Assembly (NCBI GenBank): GCA_013375335.1
Contig: JABXJZ010000101.1
Coordinates: 1 to 5,631 of the forward strand
Direction of reading: 5' to 3'
DNA from: Desulfobacterales bacterium
Lineage (GTDB): Bacteria > Desulfobacterota > DSM-4660 > Desulfatiglandales > B25-G16
Length of the DNA stretch: 5,631 nt
Shown here: positions 5,332-5,631 of the stretch, piece by piece
Position numbering within the stretch: the stretch's first letter is position 1
How the letters are laid out: the number at the start of each line of letters is the position of its first letter
The notes under the pieces: generated by a model
Databases searched by the model: none
Seen by the model: only the letters and a program-made list of their open reading frames with translations
What the model was told of the DNA's origin: nothing
Translations under genes and position numbers: made by a program

Positions 5332-5631
5332 ATGGCTAAGTATTTAAAAAGAGCAATAGGTGGCTGGTGTATCAAGAGTTGTGGCGTGTTCGCCTCAGTT
5401 AAAGGTGAGGGGATGTGGCCTGCCACCCTTTATTCTATGGCGGCAGCTGGCGCGGATGAAATCTACTGTATGGGAGGTGTTCATGCCCTGGCTGCCTTGG
5501 CTTTCGGTATGGAAGGGCTGGAACCCGTTGATATGGTTGTCGGTGCTGGAAATAAATATGTTGCCGAGGCGAAAAGGCAGTTGTTTGGAGACGTTGGAAT
5601 TGATCTTTTGGCCTGCCCTACTGAGATACTT
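5332..5631 (+). pseudogene. Histidinol dehydrogenase/HpsN-like gene, N-truncated with two indels, continuing past window
   Basis: From 5398 the frame reads VKGEGMWPATLYSMAAAGAD, then EIYCMGG, ALAALAFG, EPVDMVVG, VAEAKRQLFG and GIDLLACPTEIL. This is the central part of the HisD family, closest by eye to the HpsN-like NAD-dependent dehydrogenases. About the first 150 residues of a normal HisD are missing, and no trace of them is evident in 5191-5331. Residues 10-22 look foreign in this frame, but the next frame reads VAGVSRVVACSP at 5360-5395, exactly the family segment that should precede PVKGEG. One extra base near 5359 and one missing base near 5395 explain this. Normally conserved motifs also carry changes: GAGN for GPGN, ACPTE for AGPS/TE, and GVHA for the usual Gln-containing GGxQA. 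Each is one base from the expected codon. The downstream zinc-ligand region lies outside the window. The 100 visible codons are open, so a scrambled protein could still be made, but loss of function is more likely. Confidence 0.7.

Overview
The window looks bacterial: sigma70-like promoter hexamers, Shine-Dalgarno sequences and compact genes. The content (a radical SAM enzyme, an HdrD/GlcF-type iron-sulfur protein, an amidase, DapA-family and HisD-family sequences) suits an uncultured, probably anaerobic or facultative lineage. I cannot place it in a phylum from sequence alone.

Layout. 1-278: upstream region with a 14-bp tandem motif, a strong ribosome-binding site and a five-codon ORF closed by an amber codon. 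279-1292 (+): radical SAM protein with a cysteine-rich C-terminal region. 1293-1460: convergent gap with a palindrome and an intrinsic terminator serving mainly the minus strand. 1461-2828 (-): acetamidase/formamidase-family protein with a Sec signal peptide and a four-cysteine zinc-ribbon-like insert. 2829-3302: apparent 5' leader and promoter of the amidase, about 430 nt long and rich in inverted repeats. 3303-3512: no feature found. 3513-3898 (-): decayed 3' part of a DapA (dihydrodipicolinate synthase)-family gene that keeps the Schiff-base lysine region. 3922-5190 (-): intact HdrD/GlcF-like protein with two ferredoxin motifs and two CCG modules. 5191-5331: divergent intergenic region with a strong minus-strand promoter that seems to give a leaderless mRNA. 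5332-5631 (+): N-terminally truncated, indel-bearing histidinol dehydrogenase/HpsN-like sequence running off the window.

How the parts fit. No single pathway joins the genes. The iron-sulfur protein would normally pass electrons from a flavin dehydrogenase, but no partner lies in the window, and the genes on either side of it are decayed enzymes of types common in catabolic clusters. This suggests an eroding accessory locus in which hdr/glcF has kept its frame and its promoter. The amidase appears to be a separate transcription unit with its own promoter, structured leader and terminator. I found no phage, transposon, CRISPR, toxin-antitoxin or obvious new multi-gene system. The most unusual signals are the amidase leader, the exported zinc-ribbon amidase, the leaderless hdr start, and the paired compensating indels in the HisD-like gene.
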